Positions 1-8,845 of a stretch of DNA of 63,143 nucleotides are shown here, piece after piece (within the stretch, counting starts at the first letter, position 1; each line of letters starts with the position of its first letter). Made by a program: the position numbers and the translations under genes. The notes under the pieces were generated by a model. The model had not been told where the DNA came from. It saw only the letters and a program-made list of their open reading frames with translations, and searched no databases. The DNA comes from a virus. The stretch is from positions 1 to 63,143 of the IMG/VR virus record IMGVR_UViG_3300028800_000100. One strand, given 5' to 3'.

Positions 1-2
1 TG

Positions 3-1937
3 CTCTTGGACGAGTGGGCCGGTGGCTACATCCAACTGGATGGTGTTCCAACCAAGCAGTACGCCATCACTGGCAACAGCACGGTTGGTGTCGTTGCGGT
101 GTCTGCTGACGACAACATGTCAGCTGATTTGTCTGGCGGATCTGACCCTACCAATCTTGGCTACACGCTGGTGCTGACCAATTTCATCGACAACAACAAC
201 ACCGAGCGTTGCATGCAAGTTGTGTACGATGATGGCGAGCAAAACCCATCCAGCGAATTCAGCATGGCCTATTACATCGATGGGCAAAAGATGAACCGTT
301 GGCCAGATCTCTCCATGGATCCGACGTCGCCGCGCTATTTCGTGCGCATCATCAACGACGATCAGAGCAACGATGACATTGTTGTTTCTGACCTGTTGTC
401 GCCGTCCAACCCGACGCCATCGGATCGACGCCCGGCCAACGAGCAAAGCTTGATTTCGGCCGTAACTTCCACGACCTTGACCAGCGTTTGCATCCAGCCA
501 CGCAACCTCAGCGTCTCACCGCAGCCCAATCCGGCCTACACGTTGGGAACCACCACGACAAAGCACATCTACAAAGATGTTCTGCGCTTTGAAATCGCTG
601 TGTCTGCTGGCAACGCAACCATCACGATGAAGTCCAAGCGCCTGGCAGGCGGAGCTGTTGTCCATGATGCTTTGACGCATGTCAACACGACGGCCCAGGC
701 TTTCGCATTCACGGCACCTTACAGCCCGTTGTTGCCCCCGATCACGATCACGGTCGGCAGCGTGGTGTTCAAGGATGGCGACGTCATCGAAGTCGATTAC
801 ACACCATTCGAGCCCAACAGCTTGGTTGGCGGGACGTTGTGCGCTGACTTGGTTAACAAGCCGCGGGCGCGCTTCAACATCGTTTCGAACACCCAAAACA
901 CCATCACGGTGCAGTCGGGCGATTTGATCACCGACGGCGGCGGGACCGCTGGTGACCGTTTCATGGTGTTCTACCGGCAACGCATGGGCGGCTCGGACAA
1001 CACCGATGCCACTCCAACCAACGGTTATGACGGCCTGTCTGGCTTGTCCGACACCGATTACACTGCCGTGGCACTCAACAGCCAACTCACCCCGGCGCGT
1101 GAGTTGCTGTCAGAGAATAAGGGCTTGATCAAGTTGGCAACGCCCGACAGGACCAGTACGTCCATCCAGAAAGCTGGATTTGCCCTTGCTGAGGCGTTCA
1201 ACTGGCAATACCGTCCGGAGATCCCGGTGGATGTCGTGGACGAAGCAGGTGCCATCTCCTACATCAACGATACGTTGGGCAGGAGTGATATGGGCAAAGT
1301 CAGCTTCCCGTCTTACGTGGATGTTTCGGATCCTGAGAAGCCTGGACAGCTGAAGCGCACCCCTGCCACGGGCATGATTCATGGCAAGGAGGCGCTGGTT
1401 GCCAAGAATTACGGCGGATACCACAAGCCTGCCGCTGGAACCGATGTCATCTTGGGCCGGGTTGTCCGCTTGCCCTTTACCACGGTCTTGAATGAGGAGA
1501 TGACCAATCCGCAGGGCATCAACCTGATCAAGAAGAACAAGGGCAACTACGTCCTGTGGGGTGACAGGTCAATCTCTGTTGATCCTTCATGGAAGTTTGT
1601 TCACAAGCGCGAGATGATGAGCCACTATGAGAACTGGCTCCGCACGTCGTTTGACTGGATCACCTTCGCGCTCAATGATCCCGACAACTACGCTCTGCTG
1701 AAGAGCAGCATCACAGGCATGTTCTTGCCTGAGTACCAACCCAAGCGAGCATTGAAGGGCAAGACGTTCGATGACGCTTGTTCCATCAAGATTGACAGCG
1801 AGAACAACACCGACGCCACACAGGCTGATGGTGATGCCTATGCTGACATCAGCTTGAAGCTGGCCGACACCATCGAGCGGTTCATCATCCGCATCGGCAA
1901 TGCCGGCATCTTCGAGTCCACATCGTCATCGTCCTAA
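3..1937 (+). CDS. Tail sheath protein (5' partial)
   Basis: This is the contractile tail sheath subunit, which polymerises around the tail tube and contracts at infection. The frame is open to the left edge of the window, so the N-terminus is missing and the apparent TTG start at base 6 is not a real start. The C-terminal part carries the conserved sheath signature: a stretch around VDPSWKFVHKREMMSHYENW, then DWITFALNDPDNY, a GMFLPEYQPKRALKG segment and the final IERFIIRIGNAG strand that donates to neighbouring subunits. The tube gene follows 14 bases later behind a strong GGAGGGG ribosome binding site, the usual sheath-tube order. Confidence 0.9.
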   Translation, partial: LLDEWAGGYIQLDGVPTKQYAITGNSTVGVVAVSADDNMSADLSGGSDPTNLGYTLVLTNFIDNNNTERCMQVVYDDGEQNPSSEFSMAYYIDGQKMNRWPDLSMDPTSPRYFVRIINDDQSNDDIVVSDLLSPSNPTPSDRRPANEQSLISAVTSTTLTSVCIQPRNLSVSPQPNPAYTLGTTTTKHIYKDVLRFEIAVSAGNATITMKSKRLAGGAVVHDALTHVNTTAQAFAFTAPYSPLLPPITITVGSVVFKDGDVIEVDYTPFEPNSLVGGTLCADLVNKPRARFNIVSNTQNTITVQSGDLITDGGGTAGDRFMVFYRQRMGGSDNTDATPTNGYDGLSGLSDTDYTAVALNSQLTPARELLSENKGLIKLATPDRTSTSIQKAGFALAEAFNWQYRPEIPVDVVDEAGAISYINDTLGRSDMGKVSFPSYVDVSDPEKPGQLKRTPATGMIHGKEALVAKNYGGYHKPAAGTDVILGRVVRLPFTTVLNEEMTNPQGINLIKKNKGNYVLWGDRSISVDPSWKFVHKREMMSHYENWLRTSFDWITFALNDPDNYALLKSSITGMFLPEYQPKRALKGKTFDDACSIKIDSENNTDATQADGDAYADISLKLADTIERFIIRIGNAGIFESTSSSS

Positions 1938-1951
1938 TCGGAGGGGTTCAA

Positions 1952-2392
1952 ATGAAAGGCGTTATTCAAGAAAATCACGTTGCTGTCAACAAATACAACC
2001 TGATCGTTGTCGGGATGCCGCCGCTCACCCCTGTGAAGGTGAGCGGACTCGATGAGGTGTTGGAGACTGTGGAACTTCCTGATAGGACACGTGCCAGCGG
2101 CGGCAACACCAAAGCGACCGAGTTCACCATGGAAATTCCCAGCCACCATGCCATCGAAGTTCAGGCCATGGAAACCTGGTTCCAACAGGGCAAGGATCCT
2201 GTTCAACCCGGCTACAAGAAGGCGGCCGTGCTCATCATGAAACGGATCGGCGCTGGTGTGCCACGCCAGTTCCAGCTGATTGGCGTGTTCACATCCGGTC
2301 GCAAGAATTCGGACCTGGAGATGAAGAACGAAGGCGACATGGCGGTTGACACCTGGAAGATGTCGGTTGACGACATCAAGCCGCTGACGTAA
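1952..2392 (+). CDS. Tail tube protein
   Basis: A 146-residue protein of the T4 gp19/contractile tail tube family, forming the inner tube through which DNA passes. Size, all-beta character and position directly after the sheath support this; VNKYNLIVVGMPPLTPVKVS near the N-terminus and the FTMEIPSHHAIEVQAMETWF stretch resemble tube proteins of many myophages. ATG at 1952 lies 6 bases after GGAGGGG. Two hairpins follow the stop codon and may help set high tube expression relative to the genes below. Confidence 0.85.
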   Translation: MKGVIQENHVAVNKYNLIVVGMPPLTPVKVSGLDEVLETVELPDRTRASGGNTKATEFTMEIPSHHAIEVQAMETWFQQGKDPVQPGYKKAAVLIMKRIGAGVPRQFQLIGVFTSGRKNSDLEMKNEGDMAVDTWKMSVDDIKPLT

Positions 2393-2406
2393 CAACAACC
2401 TGTGAT

Positions 2407-2456
2407 GGCGGAGCGGCCGCGCTCCGCCCATCCAACTCACAACACGCTTTTGCGTG
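2407..2456 (+). promoter_or_regulatory. Two adjacent intergenic hairpins after the tube gene
   Basis: A perfect 9-bp stem (GGCGGAGCG, loop GCCG, CGCTCCGCC; 2407-2428) is followed by a second 5-bp stem (CACGC, loop TTTT, GCGTG; 2443-2456). Neither has a downstream U-tract, so they are not typical terminators. They may protect the 3' end of abundant tube mRNA or reduce read-through into the chaperone gene. Confidence 0.5.
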
Positions 2457-2471
2457 AATTGGAGATGGAAG

Positions 2472-3326
2472 ATGGACAGCAAAAAACCAAACCGACTTGA
2501 GATCAAGACCCTGCAAGAGCTGGGTTGCAACCTGCCTATCGGCATTGCAGCAGCCCCAAACACCCCGCGCCAACGCAACTTCAAGCTCCGCCCCTTCAAG
2601 TTCAAGCTGGAGCGTCAAATCAGCGAAGCCAAGGAAAAACTGCGCGGTGCCACGTTCGGCGAATTCGTGACGCGCGCCATGTCCATCATGGCGCACTCCA
2701 TTGGCTCAAAGTCATTTGACAACATGAAGGATGGCGAGCGTGAGTTGTTTCTGACGCAAATGAACATGGCAGACGTGATGTACATGTACGTCATGGCACG
2801 TTACGAGGCCATGGGCCCTGACGAGCCCGTGAAAATGGAGCCATCGTGTCCACGTTGTTCCAATCACATGAAGATCAACGCATTGCTCGGGACCATGGAA
2901 GTCAAAGTCATCCCGGACGCCATCACGGATCTGTCGGCCATGATGCCGTTGCGTGATGGCCTTCAAATCCGTGGTAAAACCCTCAACATCTTCAAGATCA
3001 TGCCCTTGAAATGGGACGTCGCGTCCAATCAGGACTTCGCCTCAACCAATGAGGCTGAGCGCGACAGCTTGGTGATCCGCACGTCCATCGTGAAAGCTGA
3101 AGGCGACCCATCCGAGCCTTTTGTCCTCAACAATGAGGACCTGGATGAGATGTCCAAGTATGACTTGGAGACCTGCAAACGCTGGATCGAAGATGCCGCC
3201 GCAGGCCCGAAGATGTCGCTTGATCTGCAATGCGACAGAAAAGGTTGCAACCACAAGTTCATACAACCAATCAACTGGGTGTATGACCGTTTTTTCTCTC
3301 GTGGTGTCCAGGCGACACCTGGGTGA
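2472..3326 (+). CDS. Baseplate hub/tail assembly chaperone, T4 gp26-like (0-frame product)
   Basis: A 284-residue protein lying between tube and tape measure, the slot of tail assembly chaperones; it resembles the T4-type baseplate protein family (gp26, PF12322 type). Two Cys pairs, CPRC near residue 135 and CDRKGC near residue 253, look like a zinc-binding ribbon. ATG 2472 is chosen because GGAG lies 7 bases upstream; the GTG at 2454 would sit inside a hairpin. Near its 3' end the heptamer T TTT TTC (3290-3296) is in the correct phase for -1 ribosomal slippage into the next small frame, giving a longer minor product. Known of the family: such proteins chaperone the tape measure during tail assembly. 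Confidence 0.65.
   Translation: MDSKKPNRLEIKTLQELGCNLPIGIAAAPNTPRQRNFKLRPFKFKLERQISEAKEKLRGATFGEFVTRAMSIMAHSIGSKSFDNMKDGERELFLTQMNMADVMYMYVMARYEAMGPDEPVKMEPSCPRCSNHMKINALLGTMEVKVIPDAITDLSAMMPLRDGLQIRGKTLNIFKIMPLKWDVASNQDFASTNEAERDSLVIRTSIVKAEGDPSEPFVLNNEDLDEMSKYDLETCKRWIEDAAAGPKMSLDLQCDRKGCNHKFIQPINWVYDRFFSRGVQATPG
3290..3296 (+). promoter_or_regulatory. -1 ribosomal frameshift site (T TTT TTC)
   Basis: The bases are T, TTT, TTC with the zero-frame codons being TTT and TTC, exactly the X XXY YYZ slippery arrangement. The -1 frame is open from 3287 (after a TGA at 3284) to the stop at 3497-3499, so a single slip adds a C-terminal extension that contains the whole 3332-3499 frame. The location, at the end of the gene before the tape measure, is where tail-chaperone frameshifts occur in many tailed phages. 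Confidence 0.75.
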
Positions 3327-3331
3327 GTCTC

Positions 3332-3499
3332 ATGGAGCAAGAATTCGCGCTGTTGTACAGCATTCCAGGCATCACGGATGTGGGCTTGTGGCAACGTACA
3401 CAGCGCGAACGCGTCTGGCTGCTCAAGAAGTTGAACGAGACAAAACGGCAGGAGGCTGAAAAGATAGCCAACGCGCAGACGGCGCCAACAGTGAAATAG
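3332..3499 (+). CDS. Tail assembly chaperone, -1 frame extension (gp51-like)
   Basis: A 55-residue frame in the -1 phase relative to the preceding gene. It reads as a compact helical domain (EFALLYSIPGITDVGLWQRT then RERVWLLKKLNETKRQEAEK), the kind of segment seen in the second half of T4-like gp26/gp51 pairs. It is probably made mostly as a C-terminal extension of the 2472 gene through slippage at 3290-3296. Independent initiation at the ATG 3332 is also possible, with a weak GGTGAG just upstream. The tape measure gene starts 9 bases after its stop. Confidence 0.65.
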   Translation: MEQEFALLYSIPGITDVGLWQRTQRERVWLLKKLNETKRQEAEKIANAQTAPTVK

Positions 3500-3508
3500 G
3501 ACAAGCCA

Positions 3509-5863
3509 ATGGCATTTGAATCCTTGGGACTCGGCGGTGTGTTGAAGTTTGATGCTGATCAAGCAGTCAACAAGATGCGTGTCGCTGAAGAAGGCTTTCA
3601 TCGAGTTGACCATGCTGCGGAGGGGTTAAGCGGACACATCGGGCACCTTCAAGGTTCGATGTCCAAGTTCAGCGCTATGAGTTTGGTCACAGGCCTTGGC
3701 TTGGGTGTTGGCTTGGAGCAATTGGTCCACAAGGGACTCGAAGCCAACGAACAAGTTGCCCAGGCAAAAATGGGCCTTGCCATCGTTTTCAGTGCTGCAT
3801 CCCATCGCTCCTATGATGAGATGTACGAGTTGGCCGACCAAATCATGCCACGCTTGGCCAAAGTCGCAGCTGACACCATGGGCACCACGGAGGATGCGGT
3901 GCGCGTCTTCCAAAAGGTGTCACCCGGATTGATCGGCCTTGGCGCTACGTCAAATCAAATGATCGCTGTGACTAAGGGCGCCATGATCATGGCTGGCGCA
4001 CTGAAGTCAGCCGGGTTGTCCTTTGACGATGTTGCTGGCTCACTCCAGCGCATGGCCCGCGGCATGATGAACAACCGCGATCCGTTTGTTGGCATGATCA
4101 AGAGCATGGGCCTTTTGAAGGAGACCAACCAGGAATGGGCGGCGCTGAAGCCTGAAGACAGGTTGAAACGCGTGCTGGAAATCAGCCAACAGTTTGGCAA
4201 GTACGGCGACAAGGTTGGAGAGTCGTTTGGAGCAACATGGACAACGCTGCAGTCCATCATCATGAAGACACTGCGTGGCGCTTTTGGTGGTTTGTTCGAG
4301 TCCATCGAAAAGACCATCAAGCGTCTGGTGGATGTTGGTTTCTCATGGAGCGATTCTCTTAATGGTGTTTCTGAGACGATCAGCGCAAAGCTTGTTCCTG
4401 TTTGGGATTTTTTGGTCGAACAGGTAATCACATTCTACGGCCACCTCAAGACCGCATATGAATGGTTGAGCGGGGCCATCGACAAGACACGGGCTTGGGC
4501 CGGATCTCTTGGCATCGACTTCGGCAAGGCCGCCGGCACAATCGCATCTATTGCGACCCAAATTGCATTGATTATGACAGTTGCTGTTCCAATTATCGGC
4601 ATCATCACCAGCATCACGTCGAAGATCTGGGCATTGGTCCAAATTGCCATGACCATCGGCAGCGCCCTGATCAGCGCCGCATCATTCTTGATGCCGTTCT
4701 TATTGCCCATCGGCCTTGTTGTTGGCGGTTTGGCGCTTGCATTCCTCGCGTTCCGTGAAGATGGTGAGTCAACATTCGACACCATCAAACGAGCAGCAAT
4801 GATGCTTTGGCAATACATCCAACCCATTTGGGAAGGGTTGAAGCAACTAGGCGCGCCTCTGATGGCGTTGGGCGAAGGCATCTGGACGTTCCTCACGGCT
4901 GTCGGCCGCGGCCTTGTGACGTTCTTCAAGGGTGTCATCTTCCCGCTCATCAGCAAGGTGCTCGAGTGGATTGAGCCCATTGGAAGTTGGTTGCTCAGCA
5001 CTGCGGTATCATGGCTCGGAACCATCATGACGACACTCGGAGCAGTGTTCAAGTGGTTGGGCGGTGCCGTCGATTGGGTCATGGGCTTGGGCAGCACCAT
5101 CGAAGGGTTTTGGAACACAATCATGGGTTACATCATGCCCGTGGCAACATTCATATGGGATTACATCAGCACAGTTGGCGCTGCTCTTGGGGTCATATTC
5201 GGTGCCGCTTGGGGCGTCCTGAAGGCTGTTGGCAGCTGGCTCCTCGATCAACTCATGCCCATATGGGATGTCTTGGTGTGGGAAGTCACGCATTGGTTTG
5301 GAATTCTCAAATCTGTTGGCGCATGGATTTGGGAGCAATTCAAGCCAATGTGGGACGGCATCGTGGTGGTCGCACAAGTCCTCGGCAACGCCATCGAGCA
5401 TTGGGTTGTGGGTGCTATCAGATCCGCGGCTGGCATGCTGGCGACATTGCTTGATGGTTTCAATGCCATCACATCATGGCTCGGCGTCGGAAATGACAAC
5501 CTTATCGCTACTGCCCAAAAGATTCACGATTTTTCCGAGGGCAAAAGCAACCCCAAGATGGCAGACAACGGCGGAGCGTCCGGCACCGGTGACTCAGGCG
5601 GCATGTCGCTCGCACAGCAAGCCACATCGACCAGCGGCGACAACATGTCCCGGATGTCGCCCAAGGACATCTCCGACCTGAAGAAGAACTTGAAAGTTGA
5701 AAACAAGCTGGACATCAAGTTGTCTGCTGCTCTCAACACGGATGGACGAAAGACAGCCGGCGCAACCGCGCGTCACAAGGCAGAGATTGGTGAGCGCGCA
5801 GGATTCACGCAGACGCCTTGGCAGCGTCAGTTCATTGCCATCACTTCGACGGAGCAAACATGA
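3509..5863 (+). CDS. Tail tape measure protein
   Basis: A 784-residue protein that sets tail length and is later ejected to help DNA cross the inner membrane. The N-terminal half is helical and Ala/Met-rich; residues about 345-415 form a series of hydrophobic segments (IASIATQIALIMTVAVPIIG onward), and from about 430 to 650 there is a Trp-rich quasi-repeat (IWEGLKQ, IWTFLTAV, SWLLSTAVSWLG, IWDYISTV, SWLLDQLMPIWDVL, WIWEQFKPMWDG). The C-terminus is hydrophilic and Gly/Ser/Lys rich. Length suggests a tail of ordinary, not giant, size. Its stop overlaps the next start (ATGA). Confidence 0.88.
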   Translation: MAFESLGLGGVLKFDADQAVNKMRVAEEGFHRVDHAAEGLSGHIGHLQGSMSKFSAMSLVTGLGLGVGLEQLVHKGLEANEQVAQAKMGLAIVFSAASHRSYDEMYELADQIMPRLAKVAADTMGTTEDAVRVFQKVSPGLIGLGATSNQMIAVTKGAMIMAGALKSAGLSFDDVAGSLQRMARGMMNNRDPFVGMIKSMGLLKETNQEWAALKPEDRLKRVLEISQQFGKYGDKVGESFGATWTTLQSIIMKTLRGAFGGLFESIEKTIKRLVDVGFSWSDSLNGVSETISAKLVPVWDFLVEQVITFYGHLKTAYEWLSGAIDKTRAWAGSLGIDFGKAAGTIASIATQIALIMTVAVPIIGIITSITSKIWALVQIAMTIGSALISAASFLMPFLLPIGLVVGGLALAFLAFREDGESTFDTIKRAAMMLWQYIQPIWEGLKQLGAPLMALGEGIWTFLTAVGRGLVTFFKGVIFPLISKVLEWIEPIGSWLLSTAVSWLGTIMTTLGAVFKWLGGAVDWVMGLGSTIEGFWNTIMGYIMPVATFIWDYISTVGAALGVIFGAAWGVLKAVGSWLLDQLMPIWDVLVWEVTHWFGILKSVGAWIWEQFKPMWDGIVVVAQVLGNAIEHWVVGAIRSAAGMLATLLDGFNAITSWLGVGNDNLIATAQKIHDFSEGKSNPKMADNGGASGTGDSGGMSLAQQATSTSGDNMSRMSPKDISDLKKNLKVENKLDIKLSAALNTDGRKTAGATARHKAEIGERAGFTQTPWQRQFIAITSTEQT

Positions 5864-6666
5864 GCACCACACGCGTAACACCACAGGCTCCGCTTCCACA
5901 GCTCATCCCGGTTTGGTCTGACCAACGGCGCCTGAAAGGCACCAAGGATGGCGAAACGGTCAAGGCGATCCAATTCCAGTATCTGCCACTTGACATGCAG
6001 GACACAGGTTGGGAAGGTGAATGGACCGAGATCGCCACCATGGGGCAAGACCAACCCGTCATCCAGTACAGCAATGGCAAGGAAAAAGGCTTCAAGTTCA
6101 CCATGAAGCTTTGGGCCGATGACTCCACACAAGACATCCAAGAGTTGTACGACAATCTGAAACGCAGCGTTGTGAAAGACATCGGCCTGGCGCGGCCGCC
6201 TCGCTTCGCGTTCCTTTGGGGCAACACCATCAACGAAACTGTGGTGGTAAAGTCGCTTGGCGAGCCGCGTTGGGATTCGCTGCGTAATGATGGCACGCTA
6301 CGCGGCGTCACTCTCGGCATCGTCCTGGCCATCTATGACCCCGTGAGCTATGGTCTGATAGACCAGCCCAAGCCGCATACCTACTATTACACCACCAAAT
6401 ATGGTGATACGTGGGAGCAAATTGCCCTCACTGAGTACGGCGATCCTATGCTTGGATCGTTGCTCCGTTTTGACAACCCGACGCTACCACATCCAGGGAC
6501 TTCGCCAGGCACCGTGATCCCGTTGGCGCCCTACCAGACCATTGCTGATCGAATCGTTGAACCAATGTCCAGGGTCTTGGTGAGGACGCCGGCAGGCCTT
6601 GCCTTGCGTTCCAAAATGTACCAGCTCCGATCGCAGCCTCGCCAATCGCTGATCCTCACGTCCTAA
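5860..6666 (+). CDS. LysM-domain baseplate/tail protein
   Basis: A 268-residue protein following the tape measure, the position of the tube-end/hub adaptor with a LysM module in many contractile tails. The C-terminal region YTTKYGDTWEQIALTEYGDP, then LLRFDNPTLPHPGTSPGTVI and PLAPYQ, is a recognisable LysM fold that in virions probably packs in the baseplate rather than binding peptidoglycan. ATG 5860 overlaps the tape-measure stop as ATGA and is preferred to the upstream TTG at 5818. The hub gene follows at once. Confidence 0.7.
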   Translation: MSTTRVTPQAPLPQLIPVWSDQRRLKGTKDGETVKAIQFQYLPLDMQDTGWEGEWTEIATMGQDQPVIQYSNGKEKGFKFTMKLWADDSTQDIQELYDNLKRSVVKDIGLARPPRFAFLWGNTINETVVVKSLGEPRWDSLRNDGTLRGVTLGIVLAIYDPVSYGLIDQPKPHTYYYTTKYGDTWEQIALTEYGDPMLGSLLRFDNPTLPHPGTSPGTVIPLAPYQTIADRIVEPMSRVLVRTPAGLALRSKMYQLRSQPRQSLILTS

Positions 6667-6667
6667 C

Positions 6668-8092
6668 ATGCCACCTCTCTCATTCACCCCGATAATGGCC
6701 AACATGTTGGCCGCACGCACATCACTGGACAAACCAGACTTGGGCGCGCCAGGGAATCGTGTTGACGGCGATGACCTGGCGCCCAATTTCCGCTTGGACG
6801 TGAACGGCATAACTGTCAGCCAAGACATCAGCCAATACATTGAATCAGTCGAGTATGAAAGCGCAATCGGCATGGCTGACATGTTGCGCATCAACATCAC
6901 CAACCCAGGGCTGGTGGATCCTGATTGGCCTGATTGGAATACGCACAAGGTATTCCAGCCAAGTTATCAAAATGAGGCCCAACTCAGTGTTGGATATGGA
7001 CAACTTGGCCACAAGTGGAATTTTGTCGGCCGGGTGTGCTGGCAGAAACACTTACCACGCTTTCCACGTGAAGGCATGCCGGTGTTGGAAGTCAAGGGTT
7101 ATGATGCCAGCGTGAAGATGTCGCATGCCACCAGCCCAATCAAGAGCAGCAGGCTAAAGTCCAAGGCGATCGTCTCGCAACCCGTCGGTGGTGCTGATAA
7201 TCTTGGACAAGTCTTCAGCCAAGCCAGGCACAGTGATGTCGTTGTTGCCATCGCCGAGCAACATGCGTTCCATCTTGATATTGATCACACAGACAGACAC
7301 GAGGATGTGATCCTCAAGAAGAACCAAAACCATTGGGAAATCGTCAAGGGCTTGGCCAACCTGAACGACCGTGATGCCTGGGTGGATTACGACACCCAAC
7401 GCAACGTTTGGGTGCTTCATTGGAAAGCTGTCCAGCACGACCAAAAGCCGATGTATGTGTTCAGGTACGGCGTGAATGGTACGGGCACCTTGCTCGATGC
7501 CATGCCTGAGTACGGGTTGCATGAGAACGTCACCGCGGCCACCATTCTAATTTGGGACGGCAAGGCCCAGCAATGGGTGTCAGTTCGGGAATCGCACAGC
7601 ATCGGTGATGAAGACAGCGCTGAAAGCCCATTTTTCACGCGCGGTGGCGGCCTGCTGGCGAAGGCATCTGCCACAGAGAACCCCCCATCAGTGCGTCGCA
7701 ACAGCAACCGGCCACGCAGAGAATCACCCTCGCATGTGCTAAAGCGCAAGGCCAAGGATGCGATGGTCCACGCATTCGAAAATGCAGCACGTTGGCGCAT
7801 TGCGGCCGGCGGCTTCGCCATCGACGTGACGGTGCCTCCCAACCGACGCTTCAACGACCTGGATGAGGCCTCAGCATTCCTTTGGCAATGGTTCAAGAAG
7901 CGCCAAGACAATTTCATCACCGTACAAGGATCCGTCATCGGCACCGAAACCTTGCGAGCGCGCCAAACACACACGCTGCTCGGGCTTGGCGACCAACTTG
8001 ATGGAGAGTATTTCTTCACACGTGTGCGCCACATGGTCGCTCCAGCACCGTACACGTGTGAATTCACAGCCAACAAGGTGATGCGGTTTTGA
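6668..8092 (+). CDS. Baseplate hub protein (gp27 / late control D-like)
   Basis: A 474-residue protein of the hub family (T4 gp27, P2 gpD), a trimeric ring linking the tail tube to the spike. Supporting features are the N-terminal two-layer beta domain (FRLDVNGITVSQDISQYIES, later GRVCWQKHLPRFP and VLEVKGYDASVKM), a central domain with NHWEIVKGLANLNDRDAWVD and a C-terminal strand-rich region with LRARQTHTLLGLGDQLDGEY, typical of this family. It lies between the LysM protein and the spike, and its stop overlaps the spike start (TTGA). Confidence 0.78.
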   Translation: MPPLSFTPIMANMLAARTSLDKPDLGAPGNRVDGDDLAPNFRLDVNGITVSQDISQYIESVEYESAIGMADMLRINITNPGLVDPDWPDWNTHKVFQPSYQNEAQLSVGYGQLGHKWNFVGRVCWQKHLPRFPREGMPVLEVKGYDASVKMSHATSPIKSSRLKSKAIVSQPVGGADNLGQVFSQARHSDVVVAIAEQHAFHLDIDHTDRHEDVILKKNQNHWEIVKGLANLNDRDAWVDYDTQRNVWVLHWKAVQHDQKPMYVFRYGVNGTGTLLDAMPEYGLHENVTAATILIWDGKAQQWVSVRESHSIGDEDSAESPFFTRGGGLLAKASATENPPSVRRNSNRPRRESPSHVLKRKAKDAMVHAFENAARWRIAAGGFAIDVTVPPNRRFNDLDEASAFLWQWFKKRQDNFITVQGSVIGTETLRARQTHTLLGLGDQLDGEYFFTRVRHMVAPAPYTCEFTANKVMRF

Positions 8093-8844
8093 GCGGCACG
8101 ATCACAGAGTCGCATTATGCCATCGTGACCAACATCACGGATCCCGAAAAACGCGGACGGCTCAAAGTGCGTTGCCAATCACTGGTGGGAGCAGCCACGG
8201 AGTTGCCGCATTGGGCTGTGCCCGATTCGAATGCCTTCAGCAGCCTCGGCGGAGCAGCAATGCTCTTCATGCCAGACGTCGGCTCAACCGTTGAAGTCAT
8301 GGTAGATGTGACCGACGTTGGGTTGGATCAGTACAAGGGCGAGCGCTTCATGCTGAATCCAGGGTTGCGATGGCGGCATGCGCCTCCAACAGGCCAGCAG
8401 AACGGGATGCCGCTGCCCAAAGCGCTTCTGACCAACTACCCTCAGCGCCGTGGCTTCGTGTCCAAGGGCGGGTTGATGCTCATCCTCGATGAGAAGGCGC
8501 AGTCCATCACACTCGGGCGCCAAGAATCCAAAGACACCATAACAATCACACCAGACAAAATCAAGTTTGATCTCAACAACACCATCTTGGATGTGATTGA
8601 TGGCAAGATCCGGGTTGGCGGCGACCAGGCTGATCAAAAGATGGTAAAAGGCACGTTATTTTGGGACAAGCTCAGCACGTTGCTTCAGAAACTTTCCATG
8701 GATTTGACGTCCATGCAAGCAGCGGCCCAAGGGCCATTGTCCGGGTTGCAGCCCGGTCTTGCCCAAGCTGTGGTTGATATCAACGAGCTGCTCACAGAGG
8801 GTGCTGATGAGGCATTCCTCTCGCTGCTAGGATGGTTGAAGTAG
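8089..8844 (+). CDS. Baseplate spike protein (gpV / gp5 N-terminal OB-fold type)
   Basis: A 251-residue spike protein. The first about 95 residues form an OB-fold (YAIVTNITDPEKRGRLKVRC, GSTVEVMVDVTD), as in P2 gpV and the N-terminal domain of T4 gp5; residues about 125-175 (GGLMLILDEKAQSITLGRQE, ITITPDKIKFDLNN) look like the triple-stranded beta-helix needle. The start is TTG at 8089, overlapping the hub stop as TTGA. No lysozyme domain is present; a separate GH25 enzyme is encoded at 15979. The C-terminal helical tail is unusual for a spike. Confidence 0.75.
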   Translation: MSGTITESHYAIVTNITDPEKRGRLKVRCQSLVGAATELPHWAVPDSNAFSSLGGAAMLFMPDVGSTVEVMVDVTDVGLDQYKGERFMLNPGLRWRHAPPTGQQNGMPLPKALLTNYPQRRGFVSKGGLMLILDEKAQSITLGRQESKDTITITPDKIKFDLNNTILDVIDGKIRVGGDQADQKMVKGTLFWDKLSTLLQKLSMDLTSMQAAAQGPLSGLQPGLAQAVVDINELLTEGADEAFLSLLGWLK

Positions 8845-8845
8845 C

